From an uncultured Chloroflexaceae bacterium (GTDB taxonomy: Bacteria > Chloroflexota > Chloroflexia > Chloroflexales > Chloroflexaceae): a DNA stretch of 13,047 bases. The translations under genes were made by a program, and so were the position numbers. This document shows, piece after piece, positions 11,888 to 13,047 of the stretch. The DNA is taken from the NCBI GenBank assembly GCA_937141995.1, contig CAKZQX010000598.1, positions 1 to 13,047 of the forward strand, read 5' to 3'. Within the stretch, counting starts at the first letter, position 1; each line of letters begins with the position of its first letter. The notes under the pieces are model-generated. The model had not been told where the DNA came from. It saw only the letters and a program-made list of their open reading frames with translations, and searched no databases.

Positions 11888-13047
11888 ATGGAAATTACTG
11901 TTCATCAGGGAACCGTTTTGCAGGAAACCGCGCCACTGGTTGTGCTGACTGTCTGGGAAGATGCGGCGCTGCCCGAATCTGTTGCTGCGCTGCTGGAGGC
12001 CGATGACTTTCGCGGGCAGGCACGCCAAACCGTGCTGCTCTATCCACGGGGGGCTCTACCCGCACGCCGCCTGCTTCTGCTGGGGTTGGGCCAACGGAGC
12101 GCGGCAACTGCCGATACCCTCCGGCAGGCCGCCGCGCAGGCCGGCCAGAAGGCCCACGACCTGCACATCACCGGCTTTGCTATGAATCTGCCGTCGGCGG
12201 AAGCGGTATCACCCATGAGCGCAGCGCAGGCACTGGCAGAAGGGGCTGAACTGGGGCTGTATCGCTGCCTGGAGTACAAGAGCAACCTGTCTACGGAGCA
12301 GACACACCGGGTTGAGCAGGTACGCCTGATGGTTGAGGAGCCGACCGATGCAGCGCGGCGGGGCGTCACGCTGGGTCAGGCGGTGGCGCGGGGTGTACTA
12401 CTGGCACGGGATCTGGCGAATGGGCCGGGAAATGCGGTGACGCCTACCCGTCTGGGCGAGGTGTCCCAGGATATCGGTACACGCTATGGCATGCAGGTTA
12501 CGGTGTTGGGGCCGGAGGAGTTGACGGCGCAGGGGTTTGGCGGCATCCTGGCCGTGGGGCAGGGATCGGCGCAACCGCCACGGTTTATCATCATGGAGCA
12601 TGGGAGTGCCGGCAACGGGCCGACGATCTGTCTGGTCGGGAAGGGGATAACCTTTGATACCGGCGGTATCTCCATCAAGCCCTCCGAGAAGATGGACGAT
12701 ATGAAGATGGATATGGGAGGCGCGGCGGCCGTCCTGGGAGCAATGGAGGTTGTAGGCGCGCTGAATCTGCCGCTGCATATCGTCGGGCTTGTCAGTTCGG
12801 CCGAGAATATGCCCGGCGGGAACGCCTACAAACCCGGCGATATCGTAAAAACCTTGAGCGGACAGACGGTTGAGGTGTTGAATACCGATGCCGAGGGGCG
12901 CATTGTGCTCGCTGATGCACTTTTCTATGCGCAGCGTTACCACCCCCAGGCCGTGGTGGACATAGCCACGCTCACGGGTGCAGTTGTCGTTGCGCTCGGT
13001 CCACATGCGACTGGTCTGATGGGGAATAACCAGGATCTGGCCGACCG
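11888..13047 (+). CDS. pepA: Leucyl aminopeptidase (M17 family), 5' part
   Basis: The frame runs from the ATG at 11888 off the right edge, giving 386 residues of a family usually near 490-500. M17 aminopeptidases remove N-terminal residues from peptides in the cytoplasm with two metal ions, as hexamers. All key residues are present at a constant offset of 18 from E. coli PepA: metal ligands Lys252, Asp257 (VGKGITFDTGG), Asp275 (MKMDMGGAAAV), Asp334 and Glu336 (the NTDAEGR signature), with catalytic Lys264 and Arg338. The N-terminal domain is a little short but typical (LLYPRGALPARRLLLLGLG). AGAGGA lies 13 bases before the ATG, further than ideal, so the start is probable rather than certain. 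The gene is divergent from dnaN and seems to be a single transcription unit. Confidence 0.95.
   Translation, partial: MEITVHQGTVLQETAPLVVLTVWEDAALPESVAALLEADDFRGQARQTVLLYPRGALPARRLLLLGLGQRSAATADTLRQAAAQAGQKAHDLHITGFAMNLPSAEAVSPMSAAQALAEGAELGLYRCLEYKSNLSTEQTHRVEQVRLMVEEPTDAARRGVTLGQAVARGVLLARDLANGPGNAVTPTRLGEVSQDIGTRYGMQVTVLGPEELTAQGFGGILAVGQGSAQPPRFIIMEHGSAGNGPTICLVGKGITFDTGGISIKPSEKMDDMKMDMGGAAAVLGAMEVVGALNLPLHIVGLVSSAENMPGGNAYKPGDIVKTLSGQTVEVLNTDAEGRIVLADALFYAQRYHPQAVVDIATLTGAVVVALGPHATGLMGNNQDLAD

Noticed and set aside
12398..13006. Long minus-strand frame opposite pepA (202 codons)
   Set aside because: It is antisense to a clear M17 peptidase with all catalytic residues, and its translation is low-complexity His/Arg text. 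It is a shadow frame.

Overview
The window looks like a chromosomal segment from a filamentous green non-sulfur bacterium or a close relative (Chloroflexota, class Chloroflexia). The evidence is protein style, read by eye. DnaN begins MKLSCLQENLKRG, two lipoproteins carry long Thr-Pro linkers, and the remnant of a NACHT NTPase, the DUF4349 and HPP proteins and the moderately GC-rich coding DNA all fit. No database search was possible, so the taxonomic call is an inference.

Layout, left to right. (1) The 3' end of a luciferase-like (LLM class) oxidoreductase. (2) An intergenic palindromic repeat (element E1), then a DUF1624-type membrane acyltransferase relative. (3) A 174-bp MITE-like element with perfect 15-bp terminal inverted repeats, lying between the convergent DUF1624 gene and an RNase Z-like metallo-hydrolase on the minus strand. 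(4) The broken C-terminal part of a NACHT/STAND NTPase. (5) A DUF4349 lipoprotein on the plus strand, followed by a reversed repeat copy (E2). (6) A minus-strand cluster of a stand-alone receiver-domain protein and two tandem HPP-family membrane proteins. (7) Repeat copy E3. (8) A minus-strand pair, an orphan NarL-type regulator with a degenerate receiver translationally coupled (TAATG) to a Thr-Pro-linked beta-propeller lipoprotein. (9) dnaN on the minus strand with a near-consensus extended -10 promoter and two small palindromes upstream. (10) A gene-free stretch of almost 1 kb holding repeat copy E4, a partial fifth copy and a consensus sigma-70-type promoter. (11) The 5' three quarters of a leucyl aminopeptidase (pepA) running off the right edge.

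The genes are mostly independent units. The likely functional groupings are the receiver plus HPP pair, and the regulator plus lipoprotein pair. Both regulators lack residues needed for ordinary phosphorylation-based switching, and no histidine kinase is visible.

The most unusual feature is the four-copy intergenic repeat family. Each copy is about 180-195 bp and is built as nested inverted repeats: an outer TACGCGGT/ACCGCGTA pair, a middle GCCTGCGGCAG/CTGCCGGAGGC pair, and a central 20-25-bp hairpin with a 3-nt loop. The base of the central stem is shared (CTTgTTCACA), but the upper stem differs in each copy while staying self-complementary. That pattern is what compensatory change or palindrome-restoring conversion would leave.
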